13,729 nt of DNA, from NCBI GenBank assembly GCA_020058565.1, contig JAGVDT010000104.1, positions 1 to 13,729 of the forward strand. Reading direction: 5' to 3'. The notes beneath the pieces are model-generated. The model was not told the DNA's origin and ran no database searches. It worked only from the letters and a program-made list of their open reading frames with translations. Of this stretch, positions 1 through 5,820 are shown piece by piece. Source of the stretch: Minisyncoccota bacterium. Its GTDB lineage: Bacteria > Patescibacteriota > Minisyncoccia > Phycocordibacterales > UBA2100. The translations under genes were made by a program, and so were the position numbers. Positions within the stretch are counted from its first letter, which is position 1. Each line of letters opens with the position of its first letter.

Positions 1-1
1 G

Positions 2-169
2 GATCATCGGGTGATGCGGACGAGTACGAAACGGCGGATGTTCAAGCGTGTTAAGGGCTTAGAGGAAGAAAATCCGATTGTGCACTCCTATGTTGGATTG
101 TTATCGCATGGCAATGCGCGGAAACTGGAACGAGATATGAAGAAAGTACTGACGCGATCTGCAAAGTAA
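2..169 (+). CDS. C-terminal end of a retron/DGR-type reverse transcriptase (partial)
   Basis: This frame is open from the window edge to a TAA at 167-169 and gives 55 residues. The start lies outside the window. The tail contains HRVMRTSTKRRMF (residues 2-14) and SYVGLLSHGNARKL (29-42). From memory, this resembles the C-terminus of reverse transcriptases of the diversity-generating retroelement/retron type common in Candidate Phyla Radiation genomes, where an 'HRVLRTxTKRRM' segment is followed by 'SYLGLLxHGNxxKL'. The catalytic YxDD motif would be upstream and cannot be seen. The gene converges on the TPM gene with a 4-nt gap. The family call is pattern recognition rather than a search result. 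The alternative is a group II intron maturase tail, although no maturase X or HNH domain is visible. Confidence 0.65.
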   Translation, partial: DHRVMRTSTKRRMFKRVKGLEEENPIVHSYVGLLSHGNARKLERDMKKVLTRSAK

Positions 170-173
170 TTCT

Positions 174-1067
174 TTACCACCTACCTGAGGCGCCGCCTCC
201 ACCGGAGGAGCCGCCGCCAAAGCCTCCGAATCCGCCGCCGCGCGATGAGCCGCCGAATCCGCCAGTGCCGCTACCACCTGCCCACCAGGGCGGGCGATTT
301 CCGCCACGAGATGCTTTTTGGTATGCGCTCGAGACAGCGTAGTCAAACAACGCTCCCAAGAGACCCATTACCAGGATTAGGCCAAGGGTGCCAATGCCGA
401 AAGCAAAAACAAGCCCAATTACGAGACCTGCCACAATTCCAAGCGCCCCTCCAGGCCACCAGGGACGGCTTCGGCCAAGTATTGCCGCAAGCCATTGGAG
501 GAAGAAAATGGCCCCAATAAAGGCGAGCTCGATGTTGTTTCTAAAAAAATCACCGAACGAGCTTTCGGAGGATTCTCTGGGTGCGTATTCGCCTTTGGTC
601 GCAGCCATGATGGCTTGTGCGCCAGCACGGATGGCGCCGTCGTAGTCGCCTTCGCGAAGCTTTGGGGTGAGTTCGTCGTCGAGTATCCGCTGTGCTAGCG
701 AATCGGGCAGTGCGCCTTCGAGCCCATAGCCGACTTCAATGCGCATCTCGCGGTCTTCGATGGCTATCAGAAGCAATACACCGTTGTCTCGATCGGCTTT
801 CCCGACGCCCCATTCTTCAAAAAGCTTTACCGCATAATTTTCGATGTAATCGCCGCCGAGGTTGGGGACTATTGCTACGGAGACTTCGTTTGAAGTGTCT
901 TTTTCGTATTGCGCAAGCTCCGTTTCCAGACTTTGTTTGGCGTCTACGCTTAATACGCCTGCGAAATCATTTACATAACCCAAAGGATTGCCTGGCGAGG
1001 TGTAGGCTAGGACGGGTGACGCAAATAAGAGAAACCCAATGAAGGAGGCGACAGCCGACCTTCTCAT
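174..1067 (-). CDS. TPM-domain (YgcG-like) membrane protein with glycine-rich tail
   Basis: The product has 297 aa. Residues 1-21 form a signal peptide with a likely cleavage at VLA-Y. A TPM domain spans about residues 30-160, with the family hallmarks VNDFAGVLS (32-40), DNGVLLLIA (94-102), RIEVGYGLEG (109-118) and GDYDGAI (140-146). Hydrophobic segments follow at about 181-197 and 205-245, then a Gly/Ser-rich tail from about 264 to the end. TPM proteins of this type are exported and membrane-anchored. Their role is poorly defined, with phosphatase activity or photosystem repair in plants and an often-seen link to LemA. It lies 4 nt after lemA, so the two are probably co-transcribed. No Shine-Dalgarno is visible before the ATG, so translation may depend on coupling to lemA. 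Confidence 0.9.
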   Translation of the reverse strand: MRRSAVASFIGFLLFASPVLAYTSPGNPLGYVNDFAGVLSVDAKQSLETELAQYEKDTSNEVSVAIVPNLGGDYIENYAVKLFEEWGVGKADRDNGVLLLIAIEDREMRIEVGYGLEGALPDSLAQRILDDELTPKLREGDYDGAIRAGAQAIMAATKGEYAPRESSESSFGDFFRNNIELAFIGAIFFLQWLAAILGRSRPWWPGGALGIVAGLVIGLVFAFGIGTLGLILVMGLLGALFDYAVSSAYQKASRGGNRPPWWAGGSGTGGFGGSSRGGGFGGFGGGSSGGGGASGRW

Positions 1068-1071
1068 ATAT

Positions 1072-1638
1072 TTAGAGTTCTACTTGCGGAGCAATTTCTG
1101 CGCCCGTTTGAGCTTCAAACATGCTGCGTGCGCCAAAGCCGAACATACCGGCTATCAAGGCACCCGGGAAGGTTTTTACGGACACATTGTAGTCTCGGAC
1201 CATTTCGTTGAAGCGCATGCGTTCCACGGAAATCCTGTTTTCGGTGCCGGAAAGTTCTGCCATGAGGGATTGTACGGTCTCTACCGAGCGAAGCTGCGGA
1301 TAGTTTTCCATGATCACCAAGAGCCTGCCAAGCGCGGTTTCTACCTGGGAAGCGGCCGCCGCTTTCTGGTCTGCCGACTGCGCGCCGCTGTACTTTGTGC
1401 GCGCCTCTGCAATGTCGTTGAAAACAGTCTGCTCCTGATTCATGACGCCTTTCACGGAATTCACCAGGTTTGGAATTAAGTCGAATCGCCGCTGGAACTG
1501 CGACTCTACCTGCGCCCACTGCGCATCGACGGATTCGTTTTGTTTGACGAGGCTGTTGTATTTTGAGCCGATAAATATCGCGGCTATGGCGATTAGCCCG
1601 AGAATAATGAGTATCCAGCGCAAGGATGTGTTTTGCAT
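1072..1638 (-). CDS. lemA: LemA family protein
   Basis: The product has 188 aa, the usual LemA length. A single N-terminal membrane segment covers about residues 7-23. It is followed by the family signature YNSLV (27-31), RFDLIPNLV (51-59), ENYPQL (111-116), TENRIS (132-137) and YNVSVKTFP (150-158). The rest is predicted to be a long helical bundle. LemA proteins are membrane-anchored helical proteins of uncertain function that are frequently encoded beside TPM-domain proteins, as here. The ATG is preceded 8 nt upstream by TATGAT, with TTGCCC a further 16 nt upstream, so transcription could begin almost at the start codon. No Shine-Dalgarno is present. Confidence 0.95.
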   Translation of the reverse strand: MQNTSLRWILIILGLIAIAAIFIGSKYNSLVKQNESVDAQWAQVESQFQRRFDLIPNLVNSVKGVMNQEQTVFNDIAEARTKYSGAQSADQKAAAASQVETALGRLLVIMENYPQLRSVETVQSLMAELSGTENRISVERMRFNEMVRDYNVSVKTFPGALIAGMFGFGARSMFEAQTGAEIAPQVEL

Positions 1639-1646
1639 ATGCTTGC

Positions 1647-1674
1647 ATCATACAATGAAACGCCGAGAGGGCAA
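1647..1674 (-). promoter_or_regulatory. Promoter-like sequence of lemA-TPM, near-leaderless
   Basis: On the minus strand, TTGCCC (+ strand 1674-1669) and TATGAT (1652-1647) are separated by 16 nt. Only 8 nt lie between TATGAT and the lemA ATG, so a start 6-8 nt after the -10 box would give a transcript with little or no leader. The 79-nt gap between membrane protein A and lemA is the largest in this minus-strand block, which fits a new transcription unit. Confidence 0.45.
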
Positions 1675-1717
1675 CACTGCGGCCGGTTTCAACAGGAGCT
1701 CGGTGTAGTACGGCACG

Positions 1718-2866
1718 CTACAGAAGCGTCGCGTTCATTACGTAAGCAGCCGTCTCCAGGACAAATTCCTGCCAGTCGAAGGATTCGAACGCTGCGGCAA
1801 AGATAATAGCCGCTCGTGATATGCGGTTGAGCGCGAAAAAAGCCAGCACAAGATACTCAGTGCGAATTTTTAGTTTCCGAAAAAGCGGCTCCTGAGATGC
1901 GTATTCGAGCGCAAAGAGAAAAAGAAAGACTTCCCAGATGCACATGAGCGGAAGAAAATACCGCATCGGGTGATAGTCCGACACCGCCAGCAGGCTGCAA
2001 AGTATGCCGGTCATAGCCAAGAGCCAAACGAGGTATTCCTTCGGGAGCGAGGTGTGCTGCGGACGCAGGTAGGCGTAGACAAGCGCCGCAACCACCGAAA
2101 CCGACGGCAGGAACGCAACCCAGGGCGTGTATCCAAATGTGGCCATTACCTGGCGGTTCTGATCGATCTGCCCGTAGATACCCCGAATATGTTCGGCGAA
2201 ATCAATATAGAGGTACGGATCAAGCGCGGCAAAATACGCGGCTGCCATTGCTACGGCTACCCATATCCTGTTGCCAGGAACGGGCCACAGGTACGCTAAG
2301 GAAAGTACTGACAAAAACGCGCTGATATCGATGCGGACTGAGGCCATAAAACCGGCACATGCGCCGAGACATGCAAGTACCGTCGCGTTGCCGCGCAGCT
2401 CTTTTGCCAAAAGCATCAAGAGCACGAACAAGACTGCAAATACGGATGCGAGAGCGGACGGAGCCGTTGCGTGCGGGAAAATCGCATTCGGTGCGAGGAG
2501 CACAGCTACGCCTACCCACCACAAGCTTTTCGGGCGCAAGAGAAAGGCCGTGTATGAGCTCGCGGTAATCCCCAGCGCCATCAGCCCGGCAAGCGCCAGA
2601 TGAAAGGTGATCCATGGATTTAGCGGCAACAGAAGCAGTACGGCCGCTGGTAGGAGAAGTCCGGTACCCGGATGCACCGGAGTCGGCGAGCCGAACTCCG
2701 GGAATACGCCGCGGGAAAACTTTAGCGCGTCGTCCATCCACATTGTGTCGTCGATATAGCCTGCTCCGGTAAACCAGATTCCGAATTGGACCAGAAACGA
2801 AAATAGAAACACGCCGGCAAACACCGCAGCGACGTTTCGCTCGGCAAAGTTTAAACCGCTATGCAT
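1718..2866 (-). CDS. GT-C-like polytopic membrane protein A (paralogue of 3403-4497)
   Basis: The product has 382 aa and about ten hydrophobic segments. The first extracytoplasmic loop carries YIDDTMWMDDA (residues 37-47) and HPGTG (65-69). This layout recalls GT-C glycosyltransferases, which place acidic catalytic residues in the first loop. Other marked segments are RPKSLWW (111-117), SDYHPMRYF (296-304) and WEVF (311-314), which recur in the second membrane protein upstream. The start overlaps the end of the DUF1003 gene by 8 nt and has no Shine-Dalgarno, so translational coupling is likely. A lipid-linked sugar transferase role is an inference from topology and the Asp39-Asp40 pair. It could instead be an uncharacterised membrane protein with no enzymatic role. 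Confidence 0.8.
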   Translation of the reverse strand: MHSGLNFAERNVAAVFAGVFLFSFLVQFGIWFTGAGYIDDTMWMDDALKFSRGVFPEFGSPTPVHPGTGLLLPAAVLLLLPLNPWITFHLALAGLMALGITASSYTAFLLRPKSLWWVGVAVLLAPNAIFPHATAPSALASVFAVLFVLLMLLAKELRGNATVLACLGACAGFMASVRIDISAFLSVLSLAYLWPVPGNRIWVAVAMAAAYFAALDPYLYIDFAEHIRGIYGQIDQNRQVMATFGYTPWVAFLPSVSVVAALVYAYLRPQHTSLPKEYLVWLLAMTGILCSLLAVSDYHPMRYFLPLMCIWEVFLFLFALEYASQEPLFRKLKIRTEYLVLAFFALNRISRAAIIFAAAFESFDWQEFVLETAAYVMNATLL

Positions 2867-3386
2867 TGCCGTTGAGGGCCTCGGCTTCTTCTCGTATCTT
2901 CTGCAGATCGAGATTTTTCTTCATTATCTCAAGCTCCGGATCGTGCTTGGCGATGCCGGCTGCCCGTCGAAGCTCGTCTAGCATCTGGAGCATTTTGGTG
3001 ATTTCCTCTTCCGAGCGCACGTCAATCTCGAAATCCATTTGCTGCCGGATGTCGGCGATTTTAGACTGTCTGTTCTGGCTCACAAGAACGATTATGGAAA
3101 GAAAGATCGCTTCAAGCGAAACCGTCATCGTGAGAAAATTGAAAGGATACGGGTCGTACGGCGGTATGCCGAGGAATCCCGAATTCACGGCGAGCCAGAC
3201 CGCAAAAAAGACGGCGTTGAGGATGAAGAAGCTGATCGTGCCGAATCGCCCGGTCAGGAATTCCGCAAACGCGTCTGTCCAGTTTCGCGCGAAGTGCAGG
3301 TTCGAGTGGAAATGTTCGTTTAGCTTTTCGCGCGTAAGCCTCGTTCCTTTTGCGGGGACAAGCGGCAGGGTCTTGTGATGCGCCAT
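2859..3386 (-). CDS. DUF1003 membrane protein
   Basis: The product has 175 aa. It shows the DUF1003 pattern: FGTISFF (48-54) opens the first membrane helix, then a helix to about residue 68, then PPYDPYPFNFL (75-85), a second helix covering about 86-103 that contains SLEA, and LVSQNRQSKIADIR (101-114). The C-terminal 60 residues are a charged helical region rich in Glu, Lys and Arg. DUF1003 proteins are small two-helix inner-membrane proteins of unknown function. The gene is sandwiched between two paralogous GT-C-like membrane proteins: 16 nt after the upstream one and overlapping the downstream one by 8 nt. GATAAT lies 6 nt before its ATG, so it may have its own start of transcription. Confidence 0.92.
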   Translation of the reverse strand: MAHHKTLPLVPAKGTRLTREKLNEHFHSNLHFARNWTDAFAEFLTGRFGTISFFILNAVFFAVWLAVNSGFLGIPPYDPYPFNFLTMTVSLEAIFLSIIVLVSQNRQSKIADIRQQMDFEIDVRSEEEITKMLQMLDELRRAAGIAKHDPELEIMKKNLDLQKIREEAEALNGNA

Positions 3387-3392
3387 AGCCCA

Positions 3393-3420
3393 ATTATCGC
3401 TCTCACTGCCACAATTGCAA
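3393..3420 (-). promoter_or_regulatory. Promoter-like sequence before the DUF1003 gene
   Basis: The minus strand carries TTGCAA (+ strand 3420-3415), a 16-nt spacer and GATAAT (3398-3393), ending 6 nt before the ATG. The -35-like part lies inside the last codons of the preceding gene. With this geometry the first transcribed base could be the A of the ATG. Confidence 0.4.
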
Positions 3421-4497
3421 TCCGCGCGGCGCGATGTTTTGCACGATCATGTAGAGTGCCGGCGGGAAACGATCTAGAAACAGCCACAGAAAGATTGCGA
3501 ACTCGACGGAAAGCCATGCCGGGCGCAGCCGCTGAAAAACTGCTCCGGCGAACTCCAGCATAAACAGCGGCAAAAAGACTTCCCACAGGATGATCGTGGG
3601 GAAAAAATACCGGACCGGATGATAGCTGGAGAGCATGATGGCCCCGCACATCAGAGCGCTCGCTCCCAAAAGCCACAGCAAAAAATCGCGGGGCACGCTG
3701 GTGGCCTTCGGTTTCAAGTAGGCGAATGCAAAAGCCAGAAGCGCGCTTATCGAAGCAAGTATGAGAGCGTGTTTGTGGTACTGGTACCCTACGGGACTGT
3801 GCTGGTTGGTGAGGGCTTGTCCGATGGCGGAAGCGAGGTGTTCTATCGGATTGATCCAAAAAAACGGGTTTAGCGCCCCGAAGTACAAACCCGCAAAGCA
3901 GAGAATGACAATGCATCTCTCTCGCACCAGCGTCCATATATACGGCAGGGAAACCAGCAGCAAGAGCCCGCCTGCATCAAAACGGGTTGCAGCGAGCGCG
4001 CCCGCGCATATCCCCAAGAGCGCGAGTAGGTTGTCGCTTTCGGGCGACTCGCGAATTTTCAGAAGCAACAGCGCATAGATAGCCGAGAGTATGGCCGCAA
4101 GCGCGGAAGGCGGCGTCATGTCCAGCATCACGACGTACGGCGCAATAGCGGTTGCAGCGAGAAGCCACCAGTAGGATGCGGGTCGAAGCGAATAGCACAG
4201 GTACGAAATCAGGGTGACGCCGACTGCCATGGCGAGTGCCATGAAAATTTTCATCGCCAAAAAAGCCGATACGCCAGTCTGCGCGACCAATGCGGATCCA
4301 AACAAAAACGTCGCGCCCGGATGCACGGGAAGCACACTCCAAAGATCAGGGAGCGCGCCGCTTTTGATCATATCGACGCCCGGCGCCCAGAGGGTTATGT
4401 CTGCAAAAGCAAATCCGGAAAGCCAGATATTTGCTTCAATGAAAAGGACGATCGCGAAAACTGCGCCGAATCTGAGGAGAATCGAGCGATCGATCAT
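3403..4497 (-). CDS. GT-C-like polytopic membrane protein B (paralogue of 1718-2866)
   Basis: From the ATG at 4497 the product has 364 aa and about ten hydrophobic segments. It aligns by eye over its length with membrane protein A: HPGATF (59-64) matches HPGTGL; LRP followed by YWW (105-111) matches LRP-KSLWW; SSYHPVRYFFP (290-300) matches SDYHPMRYFLP; and LWEVF is shared. The first loop has FADITLW (residues 30-36) in place of A's double-Asp motif, so only one acidic residue is kept at that point. An in-frame GTG exists at 4503. I prefer ATG 4497 because AATAAT lies exactly 6 nt before it, the spacing seen at other starts here. The gene begins about 20 nt after comF ends. A glycosyltransferase role is inferred from topology only. 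Confidence 0.8.
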   Translation of the reverse strand: MIDRSILLRFGAVFAIVLFIEANIWLSGFAFADITLWAPGVDMIKSGALPDLWSVLPVHPGATFLFGSALVAQTGVSAFLAMKIFMALAMAVGVTLISYLCYSLRPASYWWLLAATAIAPYVVMLDMTPPSALAAILSAIYALLLLKIRESPESDNLLALLGICAGALAATRFDAGGLLLLVSLPYIWTLVRERCIVILCFAGLYFGALNPFFWINPIEHLASAIGQALTNQHSPVGYQYHKHALILASISALLAFAFAYLKPKATSVPRDFLLWLLGASALMCGAIMLSSYHPVRYFFPTIILWEVFLPLFMLEFAGAVFQRLRPAWLSVEFAIFLWLFLDRFPPALYMIVQNIAPRGLQLWQ

Positions 4498-4503
4498 CCG
4501 CAC

Positions 4504-4509
4504 ATTATT
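4504..4509 (-). promoter_or_regulatory. -10-like hexamer AATAAT before membrane protein B
   Basis: AATAAT on the minus strand sits between the comF stop and this gene, 6 nt before ATG 4497. It matches the spacing at the other -10-like boxes in the window and helps decide the start codon. No clear -35 is visible. Confidence 0.3.
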
Positions 4510-4517
4510 GCGTTTTC

Positions 4518-5180
4518 CTATGCTCTCGCAAGCGCTATAAGCGAAACAATAGCTCCCGCTTTGCGCAGGGGTTTTGCCGCGCTTGACAGCGTCGCGCCCG
4601 TCGTGACGACGTCGTCTATAAGGAAAATGTGCGCGCCTTTAGCGAGCTTCTCGTCGGCTGAAAAAGCGTCTTCGACGTTTTTCAAGCGTTGCGCGCGAGT
4701 AAGTCGCGCCTGCTGAGAAGCGTGTTTAACCCGCGAAAGTGCGTTTTCGCTGATGCGCGAAAGCGTTGCGTCCGCAAATTCATCCGGGAGTCGGGACATG
4801 ACCTTCTGGACCTGGTTGAAGCCGCGTTCGCGGAGTCTCTGCGGATGCAAAGGCATGGGAACGAGCGCTATCGGCCTTGGTGAAAACGTGCGCACGCTTG
4901 AAATCTCTTCCCGAAGGTAATCCGAAAGCGCAGCCGCGCATATCTCGGCGGCTTTCCAGGAATTTTCGTATTTGAGGGCTCGGATGAGATCTGACACGGA
5001 CGGGTTTTTGTAGTCGAGGAGGGTGATTACCCGTGTCCCGAGGAGCGAATGTTCCGTCGGCACAAGTTCGAAGTCCCAGATTTCTTTTCGGCGGATACGC
5101 GCAGAGCGTGCTCGTTCGGGGAGGATCACGTCGACAAACGGCAAAAAAAGCGCCTCTAGGGACCCCCACGCGACTTTCAT
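4518..5180 (-). CDS. comF: ComF family phosphoribosyltransferase-like protein
   Basis: The product has 220 aa. The ComF core is clear: LDYKNPSVSDLIRALKYE (55-72), VPMPLHPQRLRERGFNQ (107-123) and the PRPP-binding loop FLIDDVVTTGATL (186-198). ComF proteins support uptake of transforming DNA into the cytoplasm in naturally competent bacteria, where they act with the DNA translocase. The N-terminal four-cysteine zinc ribbon found in many ComF proteins is missing; the only cysteine is Cys81. The gene is first in the minus-strand block and lies about 640 nt from pilM, in the opposite orientation. Together, comF and type IV pili suggest DNA uptake, but no comEA or comEC is in view. TATTAT lies 6 nt before the ATG. 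Confidence 0.93.
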   Translation of the reverse strand: MKVAWGSLEALFLPFVDVILPERARSARIRRKEIWDFELVPTEHSLLGTRVITLLDYKNPSVSDLIRALKYENSWKAAEICAAALSDYLREEISSVRTFSPRPIALVPMPLHPQRLRERGFNQVQKVMSRLPDEFADATLSRISENALSRVKHASQQARLTRAQRLKNVEDAFSADEKLAKGAHIFLIDDVVTTGATLSSAAKPLRKAGAIVSLIALARA

Positions 5181-5186
5181 GGCGGC

Positions 5187-5192
5187 ATAATA
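5187..5192 (-). promoter_or_regulatory. -10-like hexamer TATTAT before comF
   Basis: TATTAT on the minus strand ends 6 nt before the comF ATG, so transcription could start at the ATG. No convincing -35 hexamer is present at 16-18 nt, and there is no Shine-Dalgarno. Confidence 0.4.
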
Positions 5193-5228
5193 CTCATTTT
5201 TTGCGGAAATGCACTATATAGTTTGAAC

Positions 5229-5242
5229 TCCACGGCCGTGGA
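5229..5242. promoter_or_regulatory. 14-bp perfect palindrome in the divergent comF/phhB region
   Basis: TCCACGGCCGTGGA is a perfect palindrome roughly midway between the comF and dehydratase starts. A second, shorter palindrome, ACTATATAGT, lies at 5213-5222. The position between two divergent promoter-like sequences suits an operator for a dimeric repressor, but no regulator gene is adjacent. Confidence 0.35.
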
Positions 5243-5276
5243 TATGGCGCTATATGCGAGTTCCCAGATGCTAATT

Positions 5277-5285
5277 TGTTATACT
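5277..5285 (+). promoter_or_regulatory. Extended -10 (TGT-TATACT) before the pterin dehydratase gene
   Basis: TG at 5277-5278, one base, then TATACT (5280-5285) forms an extended -10. It ends 7 nt before the ATG at 5293, so the transcript would be leaderless. No -35 match is seen at the usual distance, which an extended -10 can tolerate. Confidence 0.5.
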
Positions 5286-5292
5286 ACTCGGC

Positions 5293-5622
5293 ATGCAAGA
5301 TCTCCTCCAGAAAAAATGCGTGGCCTGTGAAGGCGATGTGCCGCCACTCAATAAAATAGAAGCGGATGTGCTGCTAAAGCAGACGCCGGGCTGGGATGTC
5401 TCCGACGATGCGAAATCGCTCTCCCGAGAATTCAAATTCAAAAATTTCGCTGAAGCGCTCACGTTTACCGAAAAAGTCGGGGCCGTCGCAGAAAGCGAAG
5501 GGCATCATCCCGACATTGAAATGGGCTGGGGGTATGTGCGGATCAAACTCACCACGCACGCGATCAACGGACTTTCGGAAAACGACTTCATTGTCGCAGC
5601 AAAAATAAATCAGCTGCAATAG
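5293..5622 (+). CDS. phhB: Pterin-4a-carbinolamine dehydratase (4a-hydroxytetrahydrobiopterin dehydratase)
   Basis: The product has 109 aa, full length for the family. The N-terminus contains KKCVACEG (7-14), and the active-site signature ESEGHHPDIEMGWGY (67-81) is followed by the conserved His of TTHAINGLSENDF (87-99). The enzyme dehydrates 4a-hydroxytetrahydropterin to quinonoid dihydropterin, normally recycling the cofactor of aromatic amino acid hydroxylases. No hydroxylase or pterin gene is in the window, so its substrate here is unknown. Standalone family members can also assist molybdopterin or folate chemistry. It stands alone between divergent comF and the pil leader. Confidence 0.93.
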   Translation: MQDLLQKKCVACEGDVPPLNKIEADVLLKQTPGWDVSDDAKSLSREFKFKNFAEALTFTEKVGAVAESEGHHPDIEMGWGYVRIKLTTHAINGLSENDFIVAAKINQLQ

Positions 5623-5657
5623 CGCGCATGCCGCTTGCCTCGTAACGAAAAAAACAG

Positions 5658-5666
5658 TGCTATACT
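5658..5666 (+). promoter_or_regulatory. Extended -10 (TGC-TATACT), likely promoter of the pil leader
   Basis: TG at 5658-5659, one base, then TATACT at 5661-5666 gives an extended -10. TTGCCT at 5635-5640 is 20 nt further upstream, too far for a good -35. The box ends 7 nt before an ATG at 5674 that opens a 46-codon frame leading to pilM. This is the best promoter candidate for the pil cluster. Confidence 0.5.
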
Positions 5667-5673
5667 TTTCGGA

Positions 5674-5814
5674 ATGTCCCGATTTTTCGCTTCGGCTAAA
5701 ACCGACGGGACTTTTTCGCGTCGGTCACCCGATGAGCTTCGCTCGTTTAGGGATTTTTTTGAATTGTCGAGTTTTGTATTTCCTCGCAGCTCGCAGCTGG
5801 CAGCTGGCACCTAA
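5674..5814 (+). CDS. Possible 46-codon leader ORF before pilM
   Basis: The ATG is 7 nt after an extended -10 box and the TAA at 5812-5814 is 6 nt before the pilM ATG. The frame has eight Phe codons, including TTT-TTC at codons 4-5 and TTT-TTT at 28-29, and no recognisable domain. It spans three potential stem-loops and a T7 run. It may be a translated leader that delivers ribosomes to pilM, which lacks a Shine-Dalgarno. It may equally be a chance frame. Confidence 0.25.
   Translation: MSRFFASAKTDGTFSRRSPDELRSFRDFFELSSFVFPRSSQLAAGT
5676..5760 (+). promoter_or_regulatory. Attenuator-like set of stem-loops in the pilM leader
   Basis: Stem 1 pairs GTCCCG (5676-5681) with CGGGAC (5706-5711), with an inner TCGG/CCGA (5692-5695/5702-5705), and is followed by T5. 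Stem 2 pairs ACCGACG (5701-5707) with CGTCGGT (5719-5725) and shares bases with stem 1, so the two exclude each other. Stem 3 combines CCC/GGG (5728-5730/5750-5752) with GAGC/GCTC (5734-5737/5741-5744) and is followed by T7 (5754-5760). Overlapping stems and T-runs between a promoter and a gene are the layout of transcription attenuators. Alternatively, stem 3 is a weak terminator for phhB. Confidence 0.35.
5783..5810 (+). repeat. Four tandem degenerate heptamers before pilM
   Basis: Four consecutive 7-mers are visible: CTCGCAG at 5783, CTCGCAG at 5790, CTGGCAG at 5797 and CTGGCAC at 5804. They end 10 nt before the pilM ATG. The following TAATTC plus three bases before ATG also occurs before pilN. 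Confidence 0.75.
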
Positions 5815-5820
5815 TTCGTT

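Noticed and set aside
3320..3937. Minus-strand frame of 205 codons overlapping the DUF1003 and membrane protein B genes
   Set aside because: It is Arg/His/Pro-rich and in a different frame from two genes with recognised features, so it is a shadow.
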